Of a stretch of 64,000 nt of DNA, positions 26,901 to 36,000 are shown piece by piece; within the stretch, counting starts at the first letter, position 1, and each line of letters starts with the position of its first letter. The position numbers and the translations under genes were made by a program. Under the pieces are notes generated by a model, which was not told the DNA's origin, ran no database searches, and was given only the letters and a program-made list of their open reading frames with translations. The stretch comes from G965212025 sp965215765 (GTDB lineage Bacteria; Pseudomonadota; Gammaproteobacteria; Poriferisulfidales; Oxydemutatoraceae), in contig OZ244118.1 of the NCBI GenBank assembly GCA_965215765.1, positions 2,480,001 to 2,544,000 of the forward strand. The letters are read 5' to 3'.

Positions 26901-29900
26901 CTGCCCAGGATTGATCAAAAGACTCAGAACGCTGTGACCACTCCCGTCCAGAGAGCCGGAAAAAGATTCAATCGGAGGAAAACCCTTTCCGTCACGCCAC
27001 TCGTGGCTTTGCTTCGCGTCTATGTCGTTTGCCACCCGATAATGCGCTACCGTGTCGTAACGTATTTCCTGCAACTGGCAAAGTGAGCCAACCTGCCAGG
27101 GGTCATCCTCGCTGCCAGAGCCCGCTGCTGTTATCACCGCTGCCCATGGACACGCGCCAACGTAGGTGAAAACCGGCACTGCCTCCGTTGGGCCTGCGCC
27201 CGCCTTGTTTCTGGCAAATACCCTGACTTCATACCTGGAACCACCTTCCAGGCCTGAAAATTCCAATACGGCCGAACTTGACCATTCCTGTTGTGTCTTA
27301 TGCCGATCTTCTTTCAACAGGCCTTTTGAAAACAGTTGCACGTGATATACGAGATCCAGCGCAACTCCGCCTGCCGGCTCCCCGTACGTGCTGCTGCCCG
27401 GAGCGCGTCCGTAGCCGTCATCATCAGCCTCGGTAATGGTGACCCGTATAGTCGACAGCCCTGAAGCTGTCTGAGCTCTCACCGCCCCCGGAATTTTCAT
27501 CAAATAAAAACTTCCCGACGCTGCATCTCCCGCAACGCCTCCTTTTACGCCGCGTATGGAATAATAGATTTCACTGCCGCTGGCGTGACGCTCACGTAAT
27601 TCAGCCATTAATGAGCCGCCAAGCGCGAAGCGGGTTCCCTCGGTGTCTCGAATGATTCCGCCCACCTCAAGCTCATAGGAATTCACGACAACTCCTTGAT
27701 GCTCCCACTGCAGCGTCAATCCACCTCTCAAATTCCAGTTTGCCCGGACTGCAAGTGGTGCAGCGGGAACATTCGTGAGCACCCGGAGCACGGGCAGCAT
27801 GCGGGAGTGCCCGAAATGCCAAATTCGCGGATCCCAACCCAGATACACTCTGGATGCCCGGCAAAGATTGACGGGATCCATCGGACACTTCATTTGTTCC
27901 ACAGTGCGCAAAGCACTACCCTGTACAGTGCCATCATTCCCGCCCACGAGGCTGTCCACGTCGCCCAGCTTGCTGGCATAGCTGCGAGCTATCGTGCCAC
28001 TGTTGACCCCGACCAGTCTGCCCGGCAAATCAGTTCCTCCTACAGCACCAGTGCTATAGGCACTTCTGACCGTACCGCTGTTTTCGCCGACCAGACCGCC
28101 TGTCTGACTGCCTCCGGTCACTGTGCCTCGTGCGTAGCTATTACTGATGTTTCCTCTGTTTTCGCCGACCAGACCGCCGACTTGATCCTTCCCGCTCACA
28201 CGTACTTCCGGGCGTGCATGGCTATTCACAATCCTGGCGTTGCTTTCGTTCACACCCACCAGACCGCCTGTCTGACTGTCCCCGGTCACTGAACCTCGTG
28301 CGTAGCTATTACTGATGTTTCCTTTGTTTTCGCCGACCAGACCGCCGACTTGATCCTTCCCGCTCACACGTACTGCCGGGCGTGTATGGCTGTTCACAAT
28401 CCTGGCGTTGCTTTCGTTCACACCCACCAGACCGCCTGTCTGACTGTCCCCGGTCACTGCGCCTTGTGTGTAGCTGTCACTGATGCTTCCCTTGTTTTCG
28501 CCGACCAGACCGCCGACCTGATTCTTTCCACGTACTATCCCGAATGCTCGGCTGGTCACGATCCTGGCGTAGCCCCCGCTCACACCCACCAGACCACCCA
28601 CCTGACTATTTCCGGACACTGGAACTTGTGCATAACTGTCACTGATGCTTCCCCAGTTTTCGCCGACCAGACCCCCGACTTGATTCTTTCCACGTACTTT
28701 CCCGAATGCTCGGCTGGTCACGATCCTGGCGTTGCCCTCGCCCACACCCACCAGACCACCTATTTGACTGTCTCCGGACACTGAACCTTGTGCGTAGCTG
28801 TCGCTGATGCTTCCCTTGTTTTCGCCGACCAGACCGCCGACCTTGTTCTTTCCAATCGCATTTGATCCAAACTCTGTATAGCTATTCACGATCTTGGCGT
28901 TGCTCTCGCTCACACCCACCAAGCCCCCAATCCCGGGGGCTGCTCCGACAACCTTGTTCTTCGTGTGGCTGCCACTGATGGTGCCGCCAAGGTGCCAACC
29001 CACCAGACCACCCACGTACGCGTAGCCCCATATAGAGCTGATCCCGGTCACATCTCCATTCGCATGGCTGGAAGTGACTGAACCTATGTTTTTGCCCACC
29101 AGACCACCGACTTGATTGCCTCCTGTTACTGCCCCAGACGCATGACTGCTTGCAATCGTGCCACCGTCATTCTGACCCACCAGACCGCCGGCAACCCATG
29201 TGCCTCTAGAATTCTTCCCAACCCTTACCGCCGACGCGCTGTTGCGGATGACACCGCCCTGATTCAGGCCAACCAGCCCACCGATGGTTTTGTCCCCGTC
29301 AACCTTGCCATCAACCTCGCTGTCCTCAATCGTCCCCCGATCGTTCAGCCCAACCAGAGAACCGACATTCGCTCCGCCGTTCGTCGAAAAATTCACCAGC
29401 TTCACGCGCTTCAGCAAGCCACCCTGCAACTCGCCAAACAACCCTGTGTTCTCGAATTCTCCGGCTGTTGCACTGACCTTCAAATTGGAAATTTTGTAAC
29501 CGTTGCCATCATAAGTGCCAGAAAAGTCCTTGATCGGTGCAAAATCGTCTTTCCAGCCATGCGTCATCGTCGTTGCGTCTATATCTTTGATCTGGATGTA
29601 GTGCGACTCGGGCGATGTTTCCATGTCGCGCAAATGGCACAGGTTTTCTACTTGGTAGGGATCACTTTCAGTTCCGGAACCTGCCATGGCCTGCGAACTT
29701 GCAGTACACGCGAGCTCGGGATCCATATAGGGAAATTGGCTGTTGTTGTAATAGGTGTCTCCGTAATTGAGAATGTTGAAGGCTCTTTCGTCCGCATAAA
29801 TCCCTCCCATCCCGTAATAGTATGAAGTGCACGTCTGGCTCTCAACGGGCGGCAGGGCATTATAAACCCCTATTATCAAGCCGGTTTCTTTATAAAACGC

Positions 29901-31256
29901 GGATGAACCGGACGCTCCATACGTAGGAGAGATGCTCTTATACGTTAAATCCAAAGACCCGCAAATCGCTCCTTCACAGAAAGGTGAGGTGCCTCTCTTG
30001 CCGCCGACGCCGTCGAGTGTCCAGTCATTCGCTGGCACTGCCACTGCACTTTCAAACTCATTCCACTGCTGAGGCTTGGAGCCGGAATGGTGTACGGAGT
30101 AGCCACTAAAAGTACCGGTAGTACGGGTCATCCACTCCAGCGATTTATAATCTCCAGATCCGGCAAACGACCCTTCAAGACGCACAATCGCCCAATCTCC
30201 ACCCTCATCTCCCGACACTCTTGCCTTTCCTGCCACGTATTTCAAACCATGGGCGTATGAACCACCAGGAATGCCGATGAAGAATGGCAAAAACGGTTTG
30301 TCCACAGTGTCAGCGTCCACTTCAGGGAAAGCGTGAAATACTGTCAGAATGTAGGCTCCACCACCCGACTTGCTCTTTATAAAAGTTCCAGTCCCGCAGC
30401 CAGTATTTCCGTCAAAATAGCGGCACATGCTTACGACACCTTTGGTTACATCCCGCACGTAAGCAGGGCTGTTGCTGTCTACATAGATGTTGTTACTATT
30501 AAACACGACAAAGAGGGGGCTTGCGCGCTCGCAACTGTCGGCCTGTCTCCGAGGTGCCAGGTTCCTGACTCCCTCTCCGTATAAAACTCCGTTGTTATCC
30601 TTAAATGTGTGGCTCACTTTTTCGACCGAAAAAGGAAAATCGCCTGGCTCCAGGTGGTAACTGTCCGGAACCCAAAACTCTATGACAACGGTGTCACCAG
30701 ATGTCGGGAACGCCACAAAACCGTCATCATCACGTGACAAGCCGCGTCCCGTGTACTCCACGATCTCTTCATTGCTGCCTCCGGCGAGGGCATAGACATT
30801 CGCCGACATCCCCGGGTCAAGGGGAAAACCAGAGAAATGTAACCACAGCCGCACGGCAGACGGAGAGCGAATCTGCGCCTGCCAGACGTCAAGGCCGTCT
30901 TCCTGTTTGACCAGTGCCCAGTTGGAACGCCTTAACCGGACGTCCCGGGCAATGCTGGTGTAGTTGATCGTTGTCGCACGAAGCAGTTCACGAATTTGCT
31001 CTTCTTCCTGTGTGCTGAAAGACCCCAAGTCCAGTTGCTGTGCGCGGGCAGGATACAGAGTTCGAGTGGCTTCCCGGGCATTCCTCCCCTCCGAAAAGGG
31101 ATGGGACGCGAAGCCTTGTTCTGCCAGAGATTCCTGATCCTGGCCGAAAACAAATGAACTCGACATGACGATGGGCACACCCACAAGCAGCCACTTCAGC
31201 CAACCATGGCTACCGGAAATCTGCGTACCCGAAAATCTGAAACCTGCTTCTTTCAT
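20907..31256 (-). CDS. Giant secreted serine protease / GLUG-repeat / FN3 protein, paralog C
   Basis: 3449 residues, complete. The signal peptide is identical to that of paralog B. The protease domain is clearly diverged from B but catalytic: His308 in ILTVFH, Asp354 in GGDWAIVRL, Ser449 in GASGSS. It carries a longer insert before the Ser region (ANDWTLDGVGGKRG). GLUG modules begin near residues 514, 1369, 2032 and 2584, and FN3-like segments near 1162, 1825, 2375 and 3007. Module 1 has about 15 GLUG cores. The first C-terminal FN3-like domain has a deletion (DCASLATSPDYAM) compared with D and E. The tail ends KKLRLRAFLGGMVR. Three mini-ORFs separate it from its promoter. Head resembles B while spacer and promoter resemble E, so this copy looks mosaic. 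Confidence 0.93.
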   Translation of the reverse strand: MKEAGFRFSGTQISGSHGWLKWLLVGVPIVMSSSFVFGQDQESLAEQGFASHPFSEGRNAREATRTLYPARAQQLDLGSFSTQEEEQIRELLRATTINYTSIARDVRLRRSNWALVKQEDGLDVWQAQIRSPSAVRLWLHFSGFPLDPGMSANVYALAGGSNEEIVEYTGRGLSRDDDGFVAFPTSGDTVVIEFWVPDSYHLEPGDFPFSVEKVSHTFKDNNGVLYGEGVRNLAPRRQADSCERASPLFVVFNSNNIYVDSNSPAYVRDVTKGVVSMCRYFDGNTGCGTGTFIKSKSGGGAYILTVFHAFPEVDADTVDKPFLPFFIGIPGGSYAHGLKYVAGKARVSGDEGGDWAIVRLEGSFAGSGDYKSLEWMTRTTGTFSGYSVHHSGSKPQQWNEFESAVAVPANDWTLDGVGGKRGTSPFCEGAICGSLDLTYKSISPTYGASGSSAFYKETGLIIGVYNALPPVESQTCTSYYYGMGGIYADERAFNILNYGDTYYNNSQFPYMDPELACTASSQAMAGSGTESDPYQVENLCHLRDMETSPESHYIQIKDIDATTMTHGWKDDFAPIKDFSGTYDGNGYKISNLKVSATAGEFENTGLFGELQGGLLKRVKLVNFSTNGGANVGSLVGLNDRGTIEDSEVDGKVDGDKTIGGLVGLNQGGVIRNSASAVRVGKNSRGTWVAGGLVGQNDGGTIASSHASGAVTGGNQVGGLVGKNIGSVTSSHANGDVTGISSIWGYAYVGGLVGWHLGGTISGSHTKNKVVGAAPGIGGLVGVSESNAKIVNSYTEFGSNAIGKNKVGGLVGENKGSISDSYAQGSVSGDSQIGGLVGVGEGNARIVTSRAFGKVRGKNQVGGLVGENWGSISDSYAQVPVSGNSQVGGLVGVSGGYARIVTSRAFGIVRGKNQVGGLVGENKGSISDSYTQGAVTGDSQTGGLVGVNESNARIVNSHTRPAVRVSGKDQVGGLVGENKGNISNSYARGSVTGDSQTGGLVGVNESNARIVNSHARPEVRVSGKDQVGGLVGENRGNISNSYARGTVTGGSQTGGLVGENSGTVRSAYSTGAVGGTDLPGRLVGVNSGTIARSYASKLGDVDSLVGGNDGTVQGSALRTVEQMKCPMDPVNLCRASRVYLGWDPRIWHFGHSRMLPVLRVLTNVPAAPLAVRANWNLRGGLTLQWEHQGVVVNSYELEVGGIIRDTEGTRFALGGSLMAELRERHASGSEIYYSIRGVKGGVAGDAASGSFYLMKIPGAVRAQTASGLSTIRVTITEADDDGYGRAPGSSTYGEPAGGVALDLVYHVQLFSKGLLKEDRHKTQQEWSSSAVLEFSGLEGGSRYEVRVFARNKAGAGPTEAVPVFTYVGACPWAAVITAAGSGSEDDPWQVGSLCQLQEIRYDTVAHYRVANDIDAKQSHEWRDGKGFPPIESFSGSLDGSGHSVLSLLINPGQTDHVGLFGKLSGGALQRLALVNVTVWGRDATGALAGSVAANGSIKGSTVTGLIGGRDRVGGVAGENHGLIKLSHSESTVAGTVDSQGHGNTIGGLVGANFSGARIRSSHARGSVSGADNIGGLVGLNQAPIYHSQAQSTVSGRSSVGGLAGYNVGFIFGSYSAGVVSGTRNVGGLVGWNDYYSIADSHSDSKVISAGNHVGGLVGMSSGSILRSHATGAVSGTDQVGGLVGKTKYGSIDDSYATGLVSGNVQIGGLVGNSELYYSRNISIEDSYATGLVNGNNQAGMLVGQSVGTDMAANYALEPGAGSSALELVGSGEDDTTENNFSRTLAQLQCPLLPGDTCQGAVSYSGWSTKIWYFGDEQTLPTHRALQAVPPAPPSRLQARWNLEGDLELSWTAAKTGSLNAGYWVEMAGRSLETESASFTFGRHLLQSLRSEYRGSTLQVSVRGYNRHGMSEATTVVIRLLRAPGKLTVVRASAQAFSLRVSLMAPADDGYGQSPEDPAYGYTGVGVPAGLGYRVRLYAGGELVQERERTHTVGKTSAVVEFSGLASDSFYEVVATPYNNVGEGSSFFLSAFTRPWQCDGEALASAGGSGGSGSEDDPWQIATLCQLQDIRSVPAAHYRLAGDIEAGPSRNWRAGEGFAPIADFSGSLDGAGYQIFHLWVRSDALEDVGMFAQLRGGLLQQVVLVNAQLWGSVNVGALAGRNEGGRIVNSGVTGSLFGGQVAGGLVGINAGTISGSAAQLTTEPGAQVAGGLVGKNLTVGSIDTSYAGGSVSGAVRAGGLVADNLGSVTDSYTTAFVTGEGLVAGLVANNQGTVSRSYAAGSVSGAGQPGGFAGSSSGGITDSYAAALPRVNGGNGGSVPFVADDTGQGSGSLRTLQQLRCPTAPGLACAGRSTYSGWSAEIWSFGDYRTLPVLRGFETPGKPLRLLAQWKSPSSLLLRWEPPLHTKELIAYRIEAPSIAAEETASLYYVGGSDWLQKLRARHEGGNTLFLTVRGYNLYGVGEAARVSVRLLDVPDSPVDMRVVPGVSTLRLSFTAPANDGYGRKPGDADYATSAEAMALHLAYRIRLYATGELVEERDIPLGSPLNPVTIEFTGLESAFAYRLEAFAHNTVGTGSPSTIRAVTSFPGCAGKGLKSASGDGSNNNPWQIGTLCQLQDVRSDLHAHYVQVADIDASPSREWSGGAGFHPIESFSGTFDGAGRQISALHINRPETDTVGLFSRLAEDGIAKGVVLVDAWVKGKNSVGALVGFNDGTVMNSVVRSAQVSGNRAGVNIGGLAGGNGGLLVDSGASAEVDGGRYVGGLVGYVKAKGRVVGSTVRDSQVRALESAGGLAGLALGAAILHSSADAAVRVSGEGRGNAGGLVGYSQGSTILHCYATGSAIVVDGSRAGGLVGYSGSTIAYSYADVSVSGADRVGGLAGINAGSVHASYALGEVRGRSITGGLVGSNIRRIQDSYAVNRVVGESGSTGSLAGYSAPDAVIDRSYAPVSAQASLVGNGSTDGSSPRTLTQLRCPTAAGQRCAGATTYAGWEPGAWHFGNTRTLPLLRALADIPATPVDLAVSWESPDHLRFTWAAGSPAVDSYELELAGTIREVTAPTFDFDGDFLAGFRKNKQEACPHPYRLRAIHGDVAGYQAAAYFYLPGLPGATTITELVPGQTTARLVLTTMGYGDCASLATSPDYAMLTGFGYVVVVSAAGRSTETFFSAGAFDTEIEITDLLPKRSYSLQVYARNRAGTGEPAQASENRSAFSTIAAPGKPSDLRARWESTNRVNLSWEAASSNGATIDSYQLSVDGKSHPSTRTATSYVLSGHVLAQLRNMYAGGEQIRYSLWAVNRAGAGVMGTAVFTLLDVLEGTLAMQLIHKANGRVQVHLQYSGNDGYGRTADHADFGAPVDGILLGLGYRVQLPSYGELIEEQSVAMPTPGGAVKTEFTGLQGGVAYEVRAFPRDSAAELPGVRQFINWDPEIPTTPRPGSHHVKKLRLRAFLGGMVR
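28005..29290 (-). repeat. GLUG repeats of module 1, paralog C (about 15 copies)
   Basis: Alternating 26-residue ENKG-type and 30-residue VNESN/VSESN-type units with GGLVG cores. One unit carries an unusual VSGGYARIVTSRAF loop. Neighbouring units such as those around 28090-28480 are close to identical in DNA. Confidence 0.85.
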
Positions 31257-31390
31257 TGTGAATGCTTAGGAGCCATGCGGGCGGAGAAAAGAGAGCCTGA
31301 CCACACTGAGACATAAAATTCCCTGCACCACATTCGCTATCTGTTCTCCATGGCTGACGCACTGAGCGATCCTCTGGCTCTGACCTTCAC

Positions 31391-31636
31391 TCACTCTCTG
31401 ATGTCCCGGCACGGCTGTACGCGGGCAGGATACAGAGTTCGAGTGGCTTCCCGGGCATTCCTCCCCTCCGAAAAGGGATGGGACGCGAAGCCTTGTTCTG
31501 CCAGAGATTCCTGATCCTGGCCGAAAACGAGTGAGCTTGATGTGATGATGGATACACCCACCACGAGCAAGTACTTCAGCCAACCATGGCTGCCGGAAAT
31601 CTGCGCATCCGGAAATCTGAAATCTGCTTTTTTCAT
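31391..31636 (-). CDS. Mini-ORF C1 (gene-proximal)
   Basis: 81 residues, head type MKKADFRF with the longer hydrophobic core YLLVVGVSIITSSSLVFG. The mature part ends ARVQPCWDIRE with a single Cys. It is 134 bp upstream of gene C. Its head differs from that of gene C (MKEAGFRF, WLLVGVPIVM), so the cassette was not copied recently from the gene it precedes. Confidence 0.5.
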   Translation of the reverse strand: MKKADFRFPDAQISGSHGWLKYLLVVGVSIITSSSLVFGQDQESLAEQGFASHPFSEGRNAREATRTLYPARVQPCRDIRE

Positions 31637-31741
31637 TGTGAATGCTTAGGAGCCATGCGGGCGGAGAAAAGAGAGCCTGACCACCCTGAGACATAAAATT
31701 CCCTGCACCATATTCGCTATCTGTTCTCCATGGCTGACGCA

Positions 31742-31987
31742 CTATATGGATCTGATGTCCCAGCACGGCTGTACGCGGGCAGGATATGGAGTTCGAGTGG
31801 CTTCCCGGGCATTCCTCCCCTCCGAAAAGGGATGGGACGCGAAGCCTTGTTCTGCCAGAGATTCCTGATCCTGTCCGAAAACGAGTGAGCTTGACGTGAT
31901 GATGGATACACCTACGAGCAAGTACTTCAGCCAACCATGGCTGCCGGATCTCTGCGCATCCGGAAATCTGAAACCTGCTTCTTTCAT
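31742..31987 (-). CDS. Mini-ORF C2, variant tail
   Basis: 81 residues. The tail reads CWDIRSI instead of CWDIRE because the leader deletion of this unit moves the stop. The head is MKEAGFRF with YLLVGVSIITSSSLVFG. It is still an open frame despite the deletion. Confidence 0.5.
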   Translation of the reverse strand: MKEAGFRFPDAQRSGSHGWLKYLLVGVSIITSSSLVFGQDQESLAEQGFASHPFSEGRNAREATRTPYPARVQPCWDIRSI

Positions 31988-32121
31988 TGTGAATGCTTAG
32001 GAGCCATGCGGGCGGAGAAAAGAGAGCCTGACCACCCTGAGACATAAAATTCCCTGCACCATATTCGCTATCTGTTCTCCATGGCTGACGCACTGAGCAC
32101 TCCTCTGGCTCTGACCTTCTC

Positions 32122-32367
32122 TCACTCTCTGATGTCCCAGTACGGCTGTACGCGGGCAGGATACAGAGTTCGAGTGGCTTCCCGGGCATTCCTCCCCTCC
32201 GAAAAGGGATGGGACGCGAAGCCTTGTTCTGCCAGTGATTCCTGATCCTGGCCGAAAACGAGTGAGCTTGGCGTGACGATGGATACACCCACCACGAGCA
32301 AGTACTTCAGCCAGACACGGCTGCCGGATCTCTGCGCATCCGGAAATCTGAAATCTGCTTTTTTCAT
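32122..32367 (-). CDS. Mini-ORF C3 (promoter-proximal)
   Basis: 81 residues, head MKKADFRF, with SRVWLKYLLVVGVSIVTPSSLVFG as the hydrophobic core region and tail ARVQPYWDIRE. It is the first ORF after the unit C promoter, about 185 bp from the predicted transcription start. Confidence 0.5.
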   Translation of the reverse strand: MKKADFRFPDAQRSGSRVWLKYLLVVGVSIVTPSSLVFGQDQESLAEQGFASHPFSEGRNAREATRTLYPARVQPYWDIRE

Positions 32368-32558
32368 TGTGAATGCTTAGGAGCCATGCGGGCGGAGAAA
32401 AGAGAGCCTGACCACCCTGAGACATAAAATTCCCTGCGCCACATTCGCTATCTGTTCTCCATGGCTGACGCACTGAGCGATCCTCTGGCTTTGACCTTCA
32501 CTCACTCTCTGATGTCCCAGCACGGCTGTACGTGCCTGGAAATCACTTAGTGGGGTCA

Positions 32559-32587
32559 ATTATATAAAATAGCACCCAATTCGGCAA
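32559..32587 (-). promoter_or_regulatory. Sigma70-like promoter of unit C, consensus -10
   Basis: TTGCCG (32582-32587), 17 bp, TATAAT (32559-32564). The -10 box is a perfect consensus, unlike the TACAAT of units A, B and D, so it is probably stronger. Confidence 0.8.
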
Positions 32588-33086
32588 ATTATTATGAGAA
32601 GATACCGACTTCATCCGACCGCGAAACCCCGAAACCAGCACAGTGGCGTGCAGTCTTATTTGTTGGCTTTTTGGTCTCCAGGGGGGTAAATCAGTGACAA
32701 TAGTCGGCACTGAGACTTCTTGTTTTTAACCGCGAAAGGCGGTTTCATTTATTTTTAACTGGGAAAAACATGAAAGTTGGTATTTGCAATTCGTATGATT
32801 TCAGTTTTGGGGCAGCTTCCAAAGTTCACCAAAAGCCCCAATTCAACAGTTGTGCTTCATGCTCATCAACAATGTTTGTCATGGCAGATAAGGTCAGGCT
32901 TATGGACTTGCTTTAAAGGTTCACCCTCTGTGCCTTGAAAGGAAGCCCCTTACGGAAAACTCATTCTCCGGACACTCTTGGCACACTGCCTCAAGTAAGC
33001 CACACCTCATTTCCCTGAATCGCATAGCATTCATCAGGAAACAAAACTTCTCGTGCTTTTCGTGGTTATTAAACTCGCGTATGCCC
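32588..33086. other. Spacer between genes D and C (type II)
   Basis: About 500 bp, nearly identical to 58509-59007 and different from the type I spacers. It has an extra segment with a short perfect hairpin, AACCGC gaaag GCGGTT at 32728-32744, and lacks part of the type I text (the stretch that follows aattcaa). One copy of the 182-bp repeat is present. I see no gene and no convincing terminator. Confidence 0.65.
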
Positions 33087-36000
33087 TCAGCGAACCATCC
33101 CGCCCAAAAAAACTTTCAGGCGCAATTTCTTGACGTGATGCGGACCGGGTCTCGGCGTCGTCGGGATCTCGGGATCCCAGTTGATAAATTGACTCATCCC
33201 TGGCAACTCAGCCACGCTGTCCCGAGGGAATGCCCGGACTTCGTACGCGACACCACCCTGCAGCCCCGTAAATTCCGTCCTGACGGCTCCCCCGGGCGTC
33301 GGCATCGCAACAGACTGTTCCTCCATCAGTTCCCCGTATGAAATCAGTTGCACCCGATACCCCAAGCCGAGCAATATTCCGTCAACCAAGGCTCCGAAAT
33401 CAGCATGATCCGCAGTGCGTCCATAGCCATCATTCCCCGAATACTGCAAGTGTACCTGCACACGACCATTCGCCTTATGCACCAGCTGCATGGCCAATGT
33501 CCCCTCAAGAACGTTGAGCAAAGTAAATGTTGCCGTGCTTGTCGCGCCCGTTCCGGCACGGTTGATTGCCCGGAGCGAATAGCGTATCTGCTCTCCTCCT
33601 GTGTGCTTCTTGCGCAGTTGCACCAAGACATGGCCTGACAACACATAAGAAGTGCCGGTTCCCACGACGGGGTGGCTTTTCCCGTCCACAAAAAGCTGGT
33701 AGCTGTCTATCGTCGCCCCGTTGCTGCTCGCCGCTTCCCAACTCAGGTTCACCCGGTTTGTGGACTCCCACCTGGCTCGCAAGCCCGAAGGTCTGCCAGG
33801 CACCGCTATGGTGCTGAACGCGCTCCTGTTTTCGGATGCCTGGGCGGGCTCCCCGACGCCCGCCCGGTTGCGCGCATAGACCTGTAACGAATAGCTTCTC
33901 TTCGGCAGCAAGTCGGTGATCTCAATCTCGGTGTCAAAAGCACCTGCCGAGAAAAAGGTCTCGGTGCTGCGTCCTGCGGCACTCACAACCACCACGTAGC
34001 CAAGACCGGAGCCTGCAACGCGATCAGGAGAAGTCGCAAGCGCATTGTCCGCCAGGGAAGCGCAATCGCCATATCCCATGGTTGTCAACACCAGGCGCGC
34101 AGTGGTTTGACCGGGCACCAGCTCCGTTATCGTTGTCGCGCCCGGAAGACCGGGCAAATAGAAATGACCGGCTGCCGGATAGCCAGCGACATCTCCGTGT
34201 ACAGCGCGAAGACGGTACGGGTGGGGGCAAGCCTCTTGCTTGTTTTTCCGAAACCCGGCCAGAAAATCTCCGTCAAAGTCAAAAGTCGGAGCTGTGACCT
34301 CCCGTATTGTTCCTGCCAGTTCAAGTTCGTAGGAATCAACCGCTGAACTTCCCGCCGCCCAAGTGAAGCGCAGATGATCCGGAGATTCCCAGCGCACCGC
34401 CAAATCAACCGGTGTGGCAGGAATGTCGGCAAGCTCGCGCAGCAAGGGCAACGTGCGGGTATTGCCAAAATGCCAGGCTCCCGGTTCCCAGCCGGCATAA
34501 GTCGTGGCACCTGCGCATCTCTGCCCCGCCGCAGTCGGGCAACGCAACTGGGTCAGAGTGCGAGGTGAACTGCTGCCCGTCAAGCCATTGCCCACCAAAG
34601 CTGCCTGTGCAGACACGGGTGCGTAACTGCGGTCAATCACCGCGTCCGGAGCAGAATAACCCACCAGACTCCCGGTGCTGCCCGATTCTCCGTCAACCGA
34701 GTTCACCGCATAGCTGTCCTGTATGCGGCGGATATTGTTTCCGACCAACCCCCCGGAGATGGAGCGACCCCGTACCTCACCGAGTGCATAGCTCGCATGG
34801 ACAGAACCGGAGTTGATGCCCGCCAGTCCGCCAACACGGCTATCTCCGCTGACCGACACGTCGGCATAGCTGTAGGCAATGGTGCTTCCGCTGTAGCCGA
34901 CCAGACCGCCGGCGCGCGAGCCGTCCACAGCGATGGCCAAACCTGTCGCGTAACAGTGCAAAATCGTGCTTCCCTGGCTATAGCCAACCAGACCGCCAGC
35001 ATTGTCCCGCCCTTCACCCGAGACACGCACCGCCGCATCGGCACTGCTGTACAAAATAGTGGCTCCCAGAGCCAGACCGGCCAGACCACCGGCAGACTCA
35101 AGCGCGCGTACTTGCGAAGCCCTCACCGTGCTGCCCACGACCCGACCTTTTGTTTTCACATAACCGACCAGACCGCCGACGTATCTGCCCCCGTCAACCT
35201 CGGCACTGGCACCACTGTCAACCAGTAATCCTCCGCTGCCACCCGCCAGCCCGCCAACGTTGAGCCCGGCTCTGTTGCCGGAAATCTGTGCGGACTTCAC
35301 AACGCTGTTCATGACGGTTCCGTCGTTAAAGCCGACCAGGGCTCCGACGCTGTTTTTTCCTTTTACCCACGCATCAACGAGCACCACCCCCTTGGCGATC
35401 CCGTCTTCTGCAAGTCTGGAGAACAGGCCAATCGTATTCGTTTCTGGGCGGTTAATGTACAGATCAGAGATTTCCCGTCCTGCCCCACTGAAAGTGCCTG
35501 AAAAAGACTCTATCGGATGAAAGCCGTCACCGCCTGACCACCCCCGACTCGGGCTGGCGTCAATGTCTGCCACCTGCACATAGTGAGCGTACAGATCAGA
35601 ACGCACATCCTGCAGTTGGCACAGCGTGCCAATTTGCCACGGGTTGTCGCCGCTGCCGTCACCCTGCGCACTTTTCAGGCCTTTGCCGGCACATCCCGGA
35701 AAGCTGGTCACCGCCCGGATCGTTGACGGCGATCCGGTGCCCACCGTGTTATGGGCGAAGGCTTCCAGCCGATATGCAAAGGCACTTTTAAGCTCCGCAA
35801 ACTCCACCGTGACCGGGCTCAAAGGGTTCCCCAGCGTAATGTCGCGTTCCTCTGTCAGTTCCCCGGACGCATACAGGCGTATCCGGTAAGCCAGGCGCAA
35901 AGCCATGGCTTCCGCTGACGTTGCGTAATCAGCGTCAACCGGTTTGCGGCCGTAGCCGTCATTGGCAGGGGCTGTAAAGCTGAGTCTCAGCGTGGTGATC

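Larger units (their letters stand above)
31257..32533 (-). repeat. Three leader-plus-head cassettes upstream of gene C
   Basis: Tandem cassettes with starts 380 and 351 bp apart, followed by the leader of gene C. The 351-bp spacing comes from a deletion of about 29 bp in the leader between the mini-ORFs at 31742 and 31391 (cactatatggatctgatg replaces the usual longer text). The outer edge is the junction string at 32525-32533. The promoter lies outside. Confidence 0.85.

Noticed and set aside
31266..32288. 340-codon minus-strand frame crossing three cassettes
   Set aside because: It is out of frame with the heads and stays open only because one unit is 351 bp. In other arrays the same frame breaks at unit borders, and it has no signal peptide or domain.
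32728..32744. Rho-independent terminator at the AACCGC/GCGGTT hairpin
   Set aside because: The stem is only 6 bp and the bases following it in the gene direction are A-rich rather than T-rich.
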